Shown: piece after piece, positions 5,622 to 5,663 of the stretch
Layout of the letters: each line of letters begins with the position of its first letter
How positions within the stretch are numbered: position 1 is the stretch's first letter
Origin: Nitrospinota bacterium
GTDB taxonomy: Bacteria; Nitrospinota; Nitrospinia; SZUA-224
Assembly: GCA_016212345.1 (NCBI GenBank)
Contig: JACRGM010000176.1
Location: 1-5,663, forward strand
DNA length: 5,663 bases
Reading direction: 5' to 3'
Program-made: the position numbers and the translations under genes
Notes under the pieces: generated by a model
Seen by the model: the letters and a program-made list of their open reading frames with translations, nothing else
Told to the model about the DNA's origin: nothing
Databases searched by the model: none

Positions 5622-5663
5622 TGTATTACTTCCAGCTCACGATATCTTGATTTTCTCCTTCAC
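5622..5663. other. Unassigned edge sequence
   Basis: Forty-two bases follow MITE copy 2. Short open frames reach the edge on the minus strand (for example one ending in IVSWK and a stop), but they are too short to tell a gene end from chance. I see no promoter, DnaA box or RNA gene here. Confidence 0.3.

Overview
The window looks like chromosomal DNA of an AT-rich Gram-negative bacterium. The YidC has the long periplasmic domain of the Gram-negative type, and a CcmH/NrfF-type cytochrome c maturation protein is present. Codon use leans to ATA, AGA and AGG. I cannot name the phylum from these genes; a c-type-cytochrome-rich lineage is an inference from the CcmH-like gene only.

Layout. A CcmH/NrfF-family gene (10-420, +) is followed by a near-consensus sigma70 promoter (442-470, +), a palindromic MITE-like element (copy 1, 488-642) and a metallo-beta-lactamase-fold hydrolase gene (689-1528, +). 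Convergent to it on the minus strand lies the conserved ribosome/RNase P/membrane-insertion block, transcribed from right to left: rpmH (5402-5268), rnpA (5251-4769), yidD (4857-4645), yidC (4632-2974) and mnmE (2958-1573). The genes are closely spaced or overlapping and read as one operon from a likely promoter at 5490-5462. A second copy of the MITE-like element (copy 2, 5501-5621) sits just upstream of that promoter. There is no jag gene between yidC and mnmE, and no dnaA or recognisable oriC next to rpmH. The last 42 bases hold nothing I can assign.

How the genes work together. RpmH is a large-subunit ribosomal protein, RnpA is the protein part of RNase P, YidD and YidC assist membrane protein insertion, and MnmE modifies the tRNA wobble base. 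They are the usual rpmH-cluster genes. The MBL hydrolase and the CcmH-like gene are not part of that cluster.

What stands out. (1) A 17-bp imperfect tandem duplication near the 3' end of rnpA is not a multiple of three. Removing one unit on paper gives a 126-residue RnpA whose stop codon overlaps the yidD start as ATGA; as it stands, RnpA is 160 residues and overlaps yidD by 89 bp. (2) Two MITE-like copies share a 75-bp core (74/75 identical) that is inverted between them, yet their outer ends have the same orientation, so the core appears flipped relative to the ends. (3) A solitary 20-bp terminal-repeat match (19/20) covers the rnpA start codon. I found no transposase, CRISPR array, defence system or RNA gene.
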